A stretch of DNA of 64,000 bases from Candidatus Thorarchaeota archaeon (GCA_029858305.1 JAOUFI010000004.1:1-64000), one strand, 5' to 3'; shown: positions 1 through 8,604, numbered from the stretch's first letter. Program-made: numbers and translations. The notes: generated by a model not told the origin, from the letters alone.

Positions 1-600
1 GTTCATTGGGCCAGGTTTCCAGCCATCAGCAGGTTCAAAGTGCCAGTCTGTGACAGTTCCTTGTCTTTCATCCTTTGGTTTCCAGACCACTTTTACTGGC
101 ATGCCAAACTCAGCATCCCATGGGTCTAGACCTCTCAACTCGTTGGCAATTGCAGTCTTACAGCCATCAACTATTACATATGCTAGTACGAATGGTAAAC
201 GCTTCAGTGAAGACTTTCCGCTCCACCCCGCAATCGTAAATGTATGGACGATTCCTTCCTCCTTGAGTTGGATCCATTCCGTCTTTTCGAGGTTATCATC
301 AAGGTTCCAACAATTCACCCTCGGCGGGAAGAACTTGTCACCACACTTCGGACATTTGGTTCCCCAGAACTCGCCGTCAACAAAGCCCTTGCCGAGCTTT
401 GATACCTCGGCATATTTCCAATAATACAATTGGTCATAGTGAAGATAGACCTTGAACTGCTCGGTAAGTGTATCAAAATCATAACCCATAAACCCGATAC
501 CGGTCTCCTTGACGTTGCCGCGGAATTTATCTGAGTTCTTATCATCCCACTTTTCAGCGTCGTGAGCGGGAATCTTGTGCATTCTCTTATCCTTCACCAT
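1..600 (-). CDS. DUF35-family zinc-ribbon/OB-fold acyl-CoA-associated protein (3' end beyond window)
   Basis: Reading the minus strand from the ATG at 598-600 gives 200 residues open to the window edge. A purine-rich GAGG lies just upstream, inside the end of the thiolase gene, and the thiolase stop is only two bases before this ATG, so the two are translationally coupled. Residues 83-100 form a rubredoxin-like zinc ribbon (CPKCG, then a cysteine at 97), followed by an OB-fold-like stretch (about 101-190). The expected fourth ribbon cysteine, at about residue 100, is leucine. About 80 residues precede the ribbon, more than in short DUF35 proteins such as the one at 45279-45611. In this family the protein partners a thiolase, binding or shuttling acyl-CoA. 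Pairing with the neighbour is inferred from adjacency and family precedent. Confidence 0.85.
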   Translation of the reverse strand, partial: MVKDKRMHKIPAHDAEKWDDKNSDKFRGNVKETGIGFMGYDFDTLTEQFKVYLHYDQLYYWKYAEVSKLGKGFVDGEFWGTKCPKCGDKFFPPRVNCWNLDDNLEKTEWIQLKEEGIVHTFTIAGWSGKSSLKRLPFVLAYVIVDGCKTAIANELRGLDPWDAEFGMPVKVVWKPKDERQGTVTDWHFEPADGWKPGPMN

Positions 601-602
601 CT

Positions 603-1880
603 CTATGGCCTCCTCAGAATGAAGTTCGAGATACTGGTTCCAGTACCCGCATGACTGTTGACAAGGCCGGTGTTCGCGTCCTTGACGTAGGTCTTGGAAC
701 TCAAGTGCTTCTTAGGAGCAGTGTCGTTCAGGTGATACATACACTCGAGTGCGCTCATGATACCGGTCGCACCAACTGGATGACCGTACCCCATGAGACC
801 ACCGCCGATGTTGGTTGGAACTTCACCATCGAGGAAGGTCTGCTTCTCGCGCACGAACTCCTTGATGTTCTCCTTATCGCACCAGTGGAGAGCCTTGTAG
901 ATTTGAGTTTCAGATGAGCTGAAGGCATCGTGAATCTCTGCCACATCAACTTCCTTTGCAGCCTTCTTGTACTCGATACCAGCCATATCATAGGCAACCT
1001 CGCCAGACTTGCGGCAGGCTGCGAACTCTGTCATGTCAGGGTAGCCCTTACCATACTGCTCATTCCAACCAGGGAAGTCGATACGGTCGCCAGCACGGAT
1101 GGTGCAACTGCTTAAGCCAGCACCATCAATGACGACATAGTTGTGGGGTGCATGCTTCTTTGCCCACTCCTCGGTTGTGACGAGAGCAAAGGCACCACCA
1201 CGACTCATCAGACAACAGTCCAATCGCTTGAGGGGGTAGCTGATGAGGCGACTCTCCATCACGTCGTCAACTGTAAGGGTCTTCTTGTGGTAGGGAGACT
1301 TTGGATTTGTGTAGTCACTCCGGTACCACTGGGACTTTGCATTGTCTGCTGCATAGTTCCTGTTCTTCATGGCAGCCATGGCAAAATCTTCCTCTGTGAG
1401 ACCGTTCTCTTTCATGAACTTGTATGCCATTGCAGCGTAGTAGATTGGGTAGATGCCACCAGCAAGAGCCTCGTACCTTGTATCAGAGGCGAGGGCAATA
1501 AACTCACTCCCCTGAGACTGGGTCACATTATCCATCTCTTCCCAGCCATATACTCCAACAACATCGAAGAGCCCAGACTTTATGGCCATGAAAGCACCAT
1601 ACAGGGCGGACCCTCCTGTGTTTCCACCATTCTCGATTCGCACATGGGGCAGACCCACAAGACCAAGATGGTCATGAACTATCCATTCAGGACAGAGTTG
1701 CTTACCAAAGTGTACCGAGAAATGTGAGTATACCATAAACTGAAGGTCCCTAAGTGTGAAGTCAGGGATATCGTGTTGTGTCTCTACGATACAATTAGCA
1801 GCCATAGCCTCTGGCGTTATATGCATGGGATAGTCGAAGGGAGTTGCCGCACCACCTGCGATGCACACTTTTCGACTCAT
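603..1880 (-). CDS. Thiolase-superfamily protein lacking the nucleophilic cysteine
   Basis: This 425-residue protein has the thiolase fold signatures: an HDAF motif near residue 320, a GHPVGATG motif near 370, and the small-residue turn after the first strand pair. At the position of the acyl-accepting cysteine (normally C in N-x-C-x-[ST]-G) the sequence reads ENGGNTGG, placing glycine at residue 86; the nucleotides around 1640 confirm this reading. The C-terminal catalytic cysteine motif (C-x-G-G-G) is also altered, to HAGTGTS. It is followed at once by a DUF35 gene, the usual partner. It probably binds acyl-CoA, but Claisen or thiolytic chemistry through the standard cysteine is not possible. 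A non-decarboxylating aldol-type, carrier or regulatory role is open. Its upstream region shares an element with two TPR genes. Confidence 0.85.
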   Translation of the reverse strand: MSRKVCIAGGAATPFDYPMHITPEAMAANCIVETQHDIPDFTLRDLQFMVYSHFSVHFGKQLCPEWIVHDHLGLVGLPHVRIENGGNTGGSALYGAFMAIKSGLFDVVGVYGWEEMDNVTQSQGSEFIALASDTRYEALAGGIYPIYYAAMAYKFMKENGLTEEDFAMAAMKNRNYAADNAKSQWYRSDYTNPKSPYHKKTLTVDDVMESRLISYPLKRLDCCLMSRGGAFALVTTEEWAKKHAPHNYVVIDGAGLSSCTIRAGDRIDFPGWNEQYGKGYPDMTEFAACRKSGEVAYDMAGIEYKKAAKEVDVAEIHDAFSSSETQIYKALHWCDKENIKEFVREKQTFLDGEVPTNIGGGLMGYGHPVGATGIMSALECMYHLNDTAPKKHLSSKTYVKDANTGLVNSHAGTGTSISNFILRRP

Positions 1881-1920
1881 AATATATCACTGAATCCAAT
1901 TTTCGCTGTCCACAGGACAG

Positions 1921-1966
1921 ACGATTCTGAGCCAACACGAAAATTGCGAGTCTTTAACAGTTTCGG
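1921..1966 (-). promoter_or_regulatory. Shared upstream element, copy 1 (before thiolase gene)
   Basis: On the minus strand this stretch reads CGAAACTGTTAAAG, then about 14 bases, then GTGTTGGCTCAGAATCGTCT. It matches copies at 6716-6761 and 8403-8450 almost base for base. It lies 41-86 bases before the thiolase start. The GTTAAAG part could be the TATA box, which would put the GTGTTGGC part in the transcribed leader. Function is inferred from conservation and position only. Confidence 0.5.
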
Positions 1967-1977
1967 ACGTAGAACAA

Positions 1978-3474
1978 TTATGATAATATAATATCAGGAA
2001 ATGAGGAAACCATCAGGTCATTGAGAAACTTCATACTTGGACGTTCAGCCATCCTCTGAACGTCCCTCAGAATCTCAGTTACCTCCTTATATCGACCCTG
2101 CCTTTGTCGGAGTTTAGCTTTGAGTAGAAGAGCTTGGGCTGTAACTCCAGGAAGCTCGTTCATCTCAGCATGTTCAAATAGTCTATTCATCCAAGGACCT
2201 GAAGAGTCAGACTGCGCTCGCAATCTTTCATCTGTGAGTCTAGTGATTTCAATATCAGTGAGATTGAGGAGACAGGCATTTGCCATGTAAGTAATTGGGA
2301 TCTCTTCATCTATCTTCAAATATTCTCGAAAACATTCAATGGCATTTTCAAACCTACCCTCTGCTTTTTCAAAGAGACCCTCGACAAATGAATACCACCT
2401 GAGTTGATGAGAAGCGCCAGACTTTGTTGCTAACTCATGAGTGACTTCAAGTTCTGCTTCTGCTTCTTCGTATCTTCCTAAATTGATTAATGCATATACT
2501 TTCTGTGCATGAACAGATGCTGCAAGACGTGGATATGATTTATTTAGTTCAACTGCGGTCTTTGCGAATTTCAGAGCTTTTTTTCCATTTCCACTTAGAT
2601 TGAGATAGACTGCGATAACAGCATACTGGATGGGATCTGGAAATGCCAGTGATTCCGTGATTCTTAGATATTCAAGATGGTACTCAATTGCAGCGCTCAG
2701 CTCACCTCTGATTCCCATGATATGACCCCATTCATGCTGGTTTGCACCAATATTGAATTGATAACCAAGTTGCTCACTCAACTCACTTGCTGTGTGGAGA
2801 ATATCAATTGCTTTTCTTACATTTATGCGCTTAGTTTGGTTGGCTAGGAGATTTAGGAGATACGCTACAAGAATCTGCTCATCGTAATCTCTTGCTAGAA
2901 TAATGGCTTGGTTCAGTAGCTCAATCATCTCTTTATACTTGGTTTCTCTTTCACTAATCCATGCTTGAATAATGAGAATGTATGAGTTAAAAAATTCCAA
3001 TTCCTTGTTCTTGCTTAATCGTCTCCTTATGATTTCGATGGGTCTGAAATCGATATCACATTCAGGATATATCTGTTCAGCGAGGAGTCTAATCCGAAGA
3101 TATAGATAACAGGCAATCCAATCATTGGGCGTAGACTTCAACGCTTTATCAAGAGAATTTTTTACCCTCTTCCAACTAATCGTTTTACCCCTCTGAACCT
3201 TTGAAATAAGGAATAGAGGTTTTGCCATATCAGATATCTTTCCTGAGGCTTTAAGCCTTTCAATCAGACTATAGTCATAAATGTGAAAAGCAAAGAGGGT
3301 AGCAAAATACTCTAGTAATGGTGATGAAGGCTGCGAACATACTCTATCACATAGTTTTCTTGTAAAGTCGCCAAAATTCTTAGCCTCATCCATCACTACT
3401 TTTAGTATAGATTTTGTTTCTTCATCTACGTGTGGAAAGCACATGGTAATTGTTCCGATTGGCTCCACGCTCAC
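1978..3474 (-). CDS. TPR-repeat protein, paralogue 1 of the five-gene family
   Basis: About 498 residues of helical TPR-like repeats with no signal peptide or membrane segment. It begins with the family signature (GTITMCFPHVDEET, then a leucine-rich helix and LCDRVC) and ends with the family C-terminus (SGPWM, LPGVTAQALLLKAKLRQRQGR, SFPDI). The start is uncertain: GTG at 3474 aligns with the ATG of paralogue 2 and follows GAGG, whereas a TTG at 3492 would add six residues. Upstream codons still encode a relic of the N-terminal extension seen in paralogue 5. It probably acts as a cytoplasmic protein-binding scaffold or regulator; no partner is known from sequence. Confidence 0.8.
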   Translation of the reverse strand: MSVEPIGTITMCFPHVDEETKSILKVVMDEAKNFGDFTRKLCDRVCSQPSSPLLEYFATLFAFHIYDYSLIERLKASGKISDMAKPLFLISKVQRGKTISWKRVKNSLDKALKSTPNDWIACYLYLRIRLLAEQIYPECDIDFRPIEIIRRRLSKNKELEFFNSYILIIQAWISERETKYKEMIELLNQAIILARDYDEQILVAYLLNLLANQTKRINVRKAIDILHTASELSEQLGYQFNIGANQHEWGHIMGIRGELSAAIEYHLEYLRITESLAFPDPIQYAVIAVYLNLSGNGKKALKFAKTAVELNKSYPRLAASVHAQKVYALINLGRYEEAEAELEVTHELATKSGASHQLRWYSFVEGLFEKAEGRFENAIECFREYLKIDEEIPITYMANACLLNLTDIEITRLTDERLRAQSDSSGPWMNRLFEHAEMNELPGVTAQALLLKAKLRQRQGRYKEVTEILRDVQRMAERPSMKFLNDLMVSSFPDIILS

Positions 3475-3528
3475 GCACCTCAGACCAGCCAAGTCGGTAA
3501 TATTCAGATAACCTTCTACATCAACTTT
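3475..3528 (-). other. Relic of N-terminal extension upstream of TPR paralogue 1
   Basis: The 18 codons immediately before the GTG start read in frame as KVDVEGYLNITDLAGLRC. They align without gaps to residues of the N-terminal extension of the paralogue ending at 10114 (KIDEEGQLLLTDCVGLRS). Apart from the TTG at 3492 there is no usable start, and an in-frame TAG lies just upstream, at the end of paralogue 2. This looks like leftover coding sequence from a duplication. Confidence 0.55.
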
Positions 3529-3535
3529 TTGGAAA

Positions 3536-5038
3536 TCAATCCACTATGATATCGGGAAACATGGAGATTGCCAGATCATTTAGATACTTCATGCTTGGGG
3601 CTTTGGCTGTCTTCTGGACCTGCTTGAGCAAATTTCGCATCTCATCAAACCGTCCCTGTTTTCTGCGAAGTTCAGCCTTTAACAACAATGCACGAGCCAC
3701 AATACCAGGCAGATCATTCTTCTCGGCGTGTTCCACCAATTTTGCCATCCATGGACCAGATAAATCAGAGCGCTTTTTCAAGGCTTCATTAGTGAGTATC
3801 TTAATTTCTATCTCAGTGAGATTGATAAGGCATATATTCTGAAGCACTGGAACTGGATCATTCTTCTGGTTTTCCAGCACTTCTTCGAAAACAGCGATGG
3901 CACCATTAAAATCACCTTCTGCTTTGTCGAGTATACCCCCCACTAACTGAACCCACTCCATTTGTCCAAAATGCCCCGACTTTGTTGCTAATTCGTACGC
4001 AATTGCAAGCTCTTTTCCAGCCTCATCATATCTGCCAAGGTTGATGAGAGCCCAAGCCAGTTCAGCATGTGGACGAGGAAGAAGTCGAATTGTAGATGCG
4101 CTTGATGCAAAATCGACTGCTATCTTAGCAAGCTCAAACGCTTCCTCTCCTTGTCCAATTTGGTTATACATGCATGCAATAAGATAGGAAGTGTATCGCG
4201 TATCTAGACCGAGTAACTCTCTGATTTTTTTATAATCCATATGATATTCAATTGCAGCATTCAATTCTCCTTTGAGTTGCATTATGAAACCCAATTCAAG
4301 TTGAACTTGGCCCACTGAGTGTTTGTGGCCTAATTTTTCAGCAAGCTCTCTACATGAGATGAGGAGGTCAATTGCCTGTTTTACATCAGTTTGCTTGATA
4401 CGACTAGCCATCTGGATGATTATATCAACAATTATTATCTCATCATCAAACTCTCTAGCTACGACAAGAGCTTTTCTCAGTTGATCAATCATCTCTTTTC
4501 TTTTAGTTTCTCTATCATATTCAAGAGCTTTGAGATACAGAAGATAAGTCTTGAAACATGCCAAATCCTTGTTTGTTTCCACACTAGAGGTAATTGCATC
4601 AATTGGTCTAATGTCTATGTCAGATTCCGGATAGTACGAATCAGCCAATAACCTCCAAGTTAAATAGAGATGAGAAGCTAACCAGTCATTTGGAGCTGCC
4701 ATTAGTGCTCTTTTCATTGATTTTTTCGAATCGTCCCAGCTGACCACTTCACCTTTTCGAGCTCTTGTGAGCAGGAGTATAGGCGAGCCCAAATCCGATA
4801 CCTTTCCAGCTGAAACCAATCTATCAACGAGAGTAAGCCAATCAAGCCACCAAGCAAAATAGAGAGCGAAATACTCTAACAAAGGAGACGAGGCTTCTGC
4901 ACAGACTCTATCACATAATTTCTCTGTAAAGTCTCCAAAGTTCTCGGCCTCATCCATTACCGACTGAAGCACAGATCTGGTTTCTTCATCTACATGCGGA
5001 AAGCACATAGTTATTGTCCCGATTGGCTCCACGCTCAT
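3536..5038 (-). CDS. TPR-repeat protein, paralogue 2 of the five-gene family
   Basis: A 500-residue all-helical protein with the family signature at residues 8-20 (GTITMCFPHVDEETR), the LCDRVC motif near 47, and the C-terminal SGPWM and LPGIVARALLLKAELRRKQGR segments. The repeat motifs (for example AWALINLGRYDEA) are typical TPR helices. Paralogues 1 and 5 are its closest relatives in the window. The ATG at 5038 follows GGGAG. An upstream relic with an in-frame TAG shows that a longer N-terminus once existed. It is likely a soluble cytoplasmic adaptor; partner unknown. Confidence 0.85.
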   Translation of the reverse strand: MSVEPIGTITMCFPHVDEETRSVLQSVMDEAENFGDFTEKLCDRVCAEASSPLLEYFALYFAWWLDWLTLVDRLVSAGKVSDLGSPILLLTRARKGEVVSWDDSKKSMKRALMAAPNDWLASHLYLTWRLLADSYYPESDIDIRPIDAITSSVETNKDLACFKTYLLYLKALEYDRETKRKEMIDQLRKALVVAREFDDEIIIVDIIIQMASRIKQTDVKQAIDLLISCRELAEKLGHKHSVGQVQLELGFIMQLKGELNAAIEYHMDYKKIRELLGLDTRYTSYLIACMYNQIGQGEEAFELAKIAVDFASSASTIRLLPRPHAELAWALINLGRYDEAGKELAIAYELATKSGHFGQMEWVQLVGGILDKAEGDFNGAIAVFEEVLENQKNDPVPVLQNICLINLTEIEIKILTNEALKKRSDLSGPWMAKLVEHAEKNDLPGIVARALLLKAELRRKQGRFDEMRNLLKQVQKTAKAPSMKYLNDLAISMFPDIIVD

Positions 5039-5092
5039 CTGCTCCCGCTATGAGAAATCGATATACATTAGCCGACCTTCTAAATCAGCCTT
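5039..5092 (-). other. Relic of N-terminal extension with nonsense codon upstream of TPR paralogue 2
   Basis: The 18 codons before the ATG read KADLEGRLMYIDFS, then a TAG stop, then REQ. They align gap-free to the paralogue 5 extension (KIDEEGQLLLTDCV, G, LRS). The stop falls at the glycine position. The relic overlaps the last codons of paralogue 3 in another frame. This indicates decay of a once-translated N-terminal segment. Confidence 0.55.
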
Positions 5093-6665
5093 TCGACTGC
5101 AATGTTGCAGCCAACTCAGGAACAAGTGATTCTGCCATCTCCCGAAGATACATCATACCTGAGGTTTCTGCGGCCTTCAGAACTCGCTTTATCATCTTGT
5201 TTGACTGAGCTATGCGGCCCCACTTGAATGCAAATTTTGCCTGAAGAAGAAGAGCTTGGATGGCGAATCCTGGCAGCTCCCTTTCTTCCACCTGTTTCAT
5301 CAGTTTCGTCATCCAGGGACCCGAGAATTTGGCCTTGGTAATCTTTTCATATTTGAATGCTTCAATCTCCATATCAGTTAGGTGGAAAAGCGTCACGTTA
5401 AGATAAGCTTGATTATAATTCCGTTCGAATATTTCAAGAGCGTGTTCAAGTGAATAATTGGCAGAAGCAAACTCATGTCGAGATTTTTCAATTAATCCTT
5501 CAACAAAGTAAATCAAACCAAGGCGAGTTTCATTATCGCTTTTCAAAGCAAGTTCCTTGGCTTTTGTGATACTTTCTTCTGCGTCATCAATTCTATCAAG
5601 ATTTACCATTGCCCATGCTTCTTGAATAAGGGCGAAAGGGATCCCTAGTGCAGGCATTCCATTCCTATGACTTGCAATCGAATCTAGAGCTCTTGCTCCA
5701 TCACCCATCATATTATGCACCTGTGCAATAATAGCCATTTCATATCCTACAGGTTCTCCCAATAGTAAAATTGTCTGTACGAAATTATTCTGGTAGTGAA
5801 GGCTGAGATTATACTCTCCTTTTGCCATTGCGATATGTCCCAAGTAATGATCAATGGATGCTAGACCCGAAACATAGCCAATTTCTTCACAGATCTCTCG
5901 TCCCAATTCAAGGATACTTAGAGCTTCGCTAATATTCGTTCGTTTTATAACACGACCCGCCTTCTCAGCTAGAAGATACGCAACTAAATACAGATTATCA
6001 TGTTTCCTTGCTTCGGTTATTGCAAGATTGTACATTTTCACTGCTTCATCATAACTGCGGTCATGCGCTAGTCTCTGCGCCTTGATGCTATGTAGCTCTG
6101 ATGCAAAAAAGCTGAATTCACTGTCACTCTCAATCTTCGATTCAAGATAGCCAAGCGGTCCAGAATCTGTTGAGCATTCAGGTAGAAACATTTCAGCCGC
6201 TCTCCTCCAAGCTACATAGATATGGCATGCGATCCAATCGCTTTGAGTGGATCTAATTGCTACAGTAAGTGTTTTCTGAAACTCATTCCATACAACAGGT
6301 GTTCCTCGAACTGATTGGATAATAAGAAGTAGTGGTTTCGCGAGATCCGAATATTTCCTTGTTTCTTGTAATCGATCTATAAGATTATAATTCCCTTGAT
6401 AGAATGCAAAGAAATAGGCGAAATATATCGTGAGTGGATTGAGTGATTCAAAACAAACCTTGTTGCACAGAATCTCAGCGAAGTCATCAAAATCACCAGC
6501 CTCGTCCATGGCAGCCTGCAGAATATCCCTTGTTTCCTGATCTACATGTGGGAAGCAGGCAGTTATCGTACCGAAAGCCTTCAATCTGATGCCCAACCTA
6601 ATAAGACGAAACAGTAACCGTTCATACACTTTGCAGATGAATGTTTCGTAGCATTGAATGAACAA
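5085..6665 (-). CDS. TPR-repeat protein, paralogue 3 of the five-gene family
   Basis: Up to 526 residues. The family signature is present as FGTITACFPHVDQETR, with the C-terminal SGPWMTKL and LPGFAIQALLLQAKFAFKWGR segments. The long frame opens with TTG at 6665; GTG or TTG codons further in are possible starts, so the first ~30 residues (rich in R, L and F) are uncertain. The first ~60 codons and the upstream ~190 bases are nearly identical to paralogue 4, whereas the rest has diverged, which suggests recent duplication or conversion of the 5' end. It is soluble and repeat-based, likely a protein-interaction scaffold. Confidence 0.8.
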   Translation of the reverse strand: MFIQCYETFICKVYERLLFRLIRLGIRLKAFGTITACFPHVDQETRDILQAAMDEAGDFDDFAEILCNKVCFESLNPLTIYFAYFFAFYQGNYNLIDRLQETRKYSDLAKPLLLIIQSVRGTPVVWNEFQKTLTVAIRSTQSDWIACHIYVAWRRAAEMFLPECSTDSGPLGYLESKIESDSEFSFFASELHSIKAQRLAHDRSYDEAVKMYNLAITEARKHDNLYLVAYLLAEKAGRVIKRTNISEALSILELGREICEEIGYVSGLASIDHYLGHIAMAKGEYNLSLHYQNNFVQTILLLGEPVGYEMAIIAQVHNMMGDGARALDSIASHRNGMPALGIPFALIQEAWAMVNLDRIDDAEESITKAKELALKSDNETRLGLIYFVEGLIEKSRHEFASANYSLEHALEIFERNYNQAYLNVTLFHLTDMEIEAFKYEKITKAKFSGPWMTKLMKQVEERELPGFAIQALLLQAKFAFKWGRIAQSNKMIKRVLKAAETSGMMYLREMAESLVPELAATLQSKG

Positions 6666-6765
6666 TAAAAAATGGATAACTTGCAGAATCCGTTTCTAAC
6701 ACTGTCAGATTATAGATGATACTGAGCCAACACCAAAATCGCTAGTACTTAACAGCTTCGGCTGA
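6509..6765. repeat. Direct repeat, copy A (5' end and upstream region of TPR paralogue 3)
   Basis: About 255 bases nearly identical to 8196-8452, offset by about 1,689 bases. The block covers the promoter-like element, the leader and roughly the first 50 codons. Identity is far higher than in the remaining coding parts of the two genes, so the block was duplicated or gene-converted recently. Confidence 0.75.
6716..6761 (-). promoter_or_regulatory. Shared upstream element, copy 2 (before TPR paralogue 3)
   Basis: On the minus strand it reads CGAAGCTGTTAAGTACT, then GCGATTTT, then GGTGTTGGCTCAGTATCATC. It ends about 50 bases before the TTG at 6665 and matches copies at 1921-1966 and 8403-8450. 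The spacing from its TTAA core to the start codon (about 80 bases) is alike in all three loci, as expected of a promoter plus conserved leader. Confidence 0.5.
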
Positions 6766-6791
6766 AAAAATAGTAGAGTTCTGAGCAACCA

Positions 6792-8354
6792 TTAAGTCGA
6801 TAGTTCGGGAAGCATCAATTTGCTCAAATTTTCGAGGTAGTGCATGCTGGAAGACTTGGAAGTCTTTAGAACTTCCTTGACAAGCTTATTTGATTGAGTG
6901 AATTGTCCCTGCTTAAAAAGGAACTTTGCCCTAAGCAGCTTGGATTGGGCTTCTATACCAGGGAGGCTTTTCTTAGCTACAAGGTCCAATAACTTCCTCA
7001 TCCAGGGACCAGAGTAATCCAGTTTTTCATTCTTCGTGCTGTATGGGAAGGATTCAACCTCAATGTCAGTTAGATGAATTAGCGTCATGTTATGATATGC
7101 TTGAGAATAATACCGCTCGAATATTCCAAGAGCGTTATCAAGAGAGTAGGATGCTGATGCAAACTCACCTCGAGCTTTTTCGATTAATCCCTCAACAAAG
7201 TAAGTCAACCCGAGGTGCACTTCATCATCCCTTTTTAGCACAAGTTCCTTGGCTTTAGATAAACTCGTTTCAGCATCATTAATTTTATCAAGATTTACCA
7301 ATGCCCACGCTTCTTGAATGAAAGCCATAGGAATAAAATCAGTAGTCATTTCCTGTTGCGTAGTTGCAATTAATTCGAGAGCTCTGGCTCCGTCCCTCAT
7401 CATATTATACAGAAGCGCAATAATGCTAGCTAGATATCCCTGAGAGTCACCCAAACTTGTAAGTATTTGATGGCATTTATTTTGATGGTGAAGAGCGAGA
7501 TCAAACTCACCTTTTGCCAGTGCAATATGTCCCAACTGATGAGCATTAAAGCCAAATCCAGCAACAAACCCAATTCTTTCACAGACCTCTCGATGCAATT
7601 CAAGGATACTTAAAGCCTCATCAATATTCGTCCTCTTCACCAAATTTGCCTTCTCAGCTAGAAGGATCGCAAGTAGCACCAGATTGTCATGTTGTTTTGC
7701 TTGGGTTATTGCAAGATTATACATTTTCGTTGCTTCGTTCAGGCTACGCTCTTTTCTCAGTCTATTTCCCTTTATACGATATAGATCAGATCTGAAAAAG
7801 CTGAATCCATCATCATTCTCAATCTTTGATTCCAGAATACTAAGTGGTCCAGAATCAATAGAACTTTCAGTATACATGAGGTCTACCAAACGTCTCCATG
7901 CCATATAGACATGGCATGCTATCCAGTCCCCTTGAGTTTCTTTAAGTGCCTTAGAAAGGGCTTTCTGAAACTCATTCCATTCTACATGCACTCCTCGACG
8001 TGCTTGAACAGCAAGAAGCAGTGGTTTCGCTAGATCTGTATGTCTTCCTGCTTCTTGTATTCTATCCATGATATTGTACTTACCTTGATCGTATGCAAAG
8101 AAATATGCAAAATAATTCGTGAGGGGAGGAAAGGATTCTTTGCAAGCTCTTGCGCACAGTATCTCAGCAAAGTCATCGAAATCTTTGGCCTCATCCATCG
8201 CAGCCTGTAGAATATCCCTTGTTTCCTGATCTACATGTGGGAAGCAGGCAGTTATCGTACCGAAAGCCTTCAATCTGATGCCCAACCTAATAAGACGAAA
8301 CAGTAACCGTTCATATACTTTGCAGATGAATGTTTCGTAGCATCGAATGAGCAA
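6792..8354 (-). CDS. TPR-repeat protein, paralogue 4 of the five-gene family
   Basis: Up to 520 residues from a TTG at 8354. The N-terminal signature (FGTITACFPHVDQET) and the following helix are almost the same as in paralogue 3; later repeats differ but keep the family C-terminus (SGPWMRKLL, LPGIEAQSKLLRAKFLFKQGQ, LPELST). The start codon is unsure for the same reason as paralogue 3. There is no signal peptide. It lies downstream of the 255-residue PH-like gene on the same strand, with 250 bases between, and carries its own copy of the shared upstream element. Confidence 0.8.
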   Translation of the reverse strand: MLIRCYETFICKVYERLLFRLIRLGIRLKAFGTITACFPHVDQETRDILQAAMDEAKDFDDFAEILCARACKESFPPLTNYFAYFFAYDQGKYNIMDRIQEAGRHTDLAKPLLLAVQARRGVHVEWNEFQKALSKALKETQGDWIACHVYMAWRRLVDLMYTESSIDSGPLSILESKIENDDGFSFFRSDLYRIKGNRLRKERSLNEATKMYNLAITQAKQHDNLVLLAILLAEKANLVKRTNIDEALSILELHREVCERIGFVAGFGFNAHQLGHIALAKGEFDLALHHQNKCHQILTSLGDSQGYLASIIALLYNMMRDGARALELIATTQQEMTTDFIPMAFIQEAWALVNLDKINDAETSLSKAKELVLKRDDEVHLGLTYFVEGLIEKARGEFASASYSLDNALGIFERYYSQAYHNMTLIHLTDIEVESFPYSTKNEKLDYSGPWMRKLLDLVAKKSLPGIEAQSKLLRAKFLFKQGQFTQSNKLVKEVLKTSKSSSMHYLENLSKLMLPELST

Positions 8355-8452
8355 TAAAAAATAGATAACTTACGAATCCGTTTCTACCACTGTCAAATTT
8401 CAGATGATTCTACGCCAACACCAAAACTGTGAGCATTTAACAGCTTCAGCGA
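8196..8452. repeat. Direct repeat, copy B (5' end and upstream region of TPR paralogue 4)
   Basis: Partner of 6509-6765, described there. The few differences are scattered substitutions plus a short length change near 8378, so the copy is intact rather than decayed. Confidence 0.75.
8403..8450 (-). promoter_or_regulatory. Shared upstream element, copy 3 (before TPR paralogue 4)
   Basis: On the minus strand it reads GAAGCTGTTAAATGCTC, then ACAGTTTT, then GGTGTTGGCGTAGAATCATC. It matches the elements at 1921-1966 and 6716-6761 and sits about 50 bases upstream of the paralogue 4 start. It is part of the larger duplicated block, but its match to the thiolase copy extends beyond that block's history. 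Confidence 0.5.
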
Positions 8453-8604
8453 ACACAAAGCTATGAAATGATATCATAGACAAGAAGTGAATTCGGAATC
8501 ATACCTTTCTGAATAATGAGATTATTGAAAAAACACAAAAACATCTCCAAAACATGCCTTCCTATGAGAAGGAAGAGCATGCTTGGATTAGACCAATACC
8601 AGAA

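Noticed and set aside
1143..1727. 194-codon plus-strand frame within the thiolase gene
   Set aside because: It lies antisense to a well-supported thiolase gene; the sequence is rich in unlikely C, L and H runs and has no motif or start signal.
3475..3528. Frameshift in TPR paralogue 1 that would restore the full N-terminus
   Set aside because: The relic is already in frame; what is missing is a start codon and the sequence before it, which is replaced by the end of paralogue 2. Truncation by duplication explains it better.
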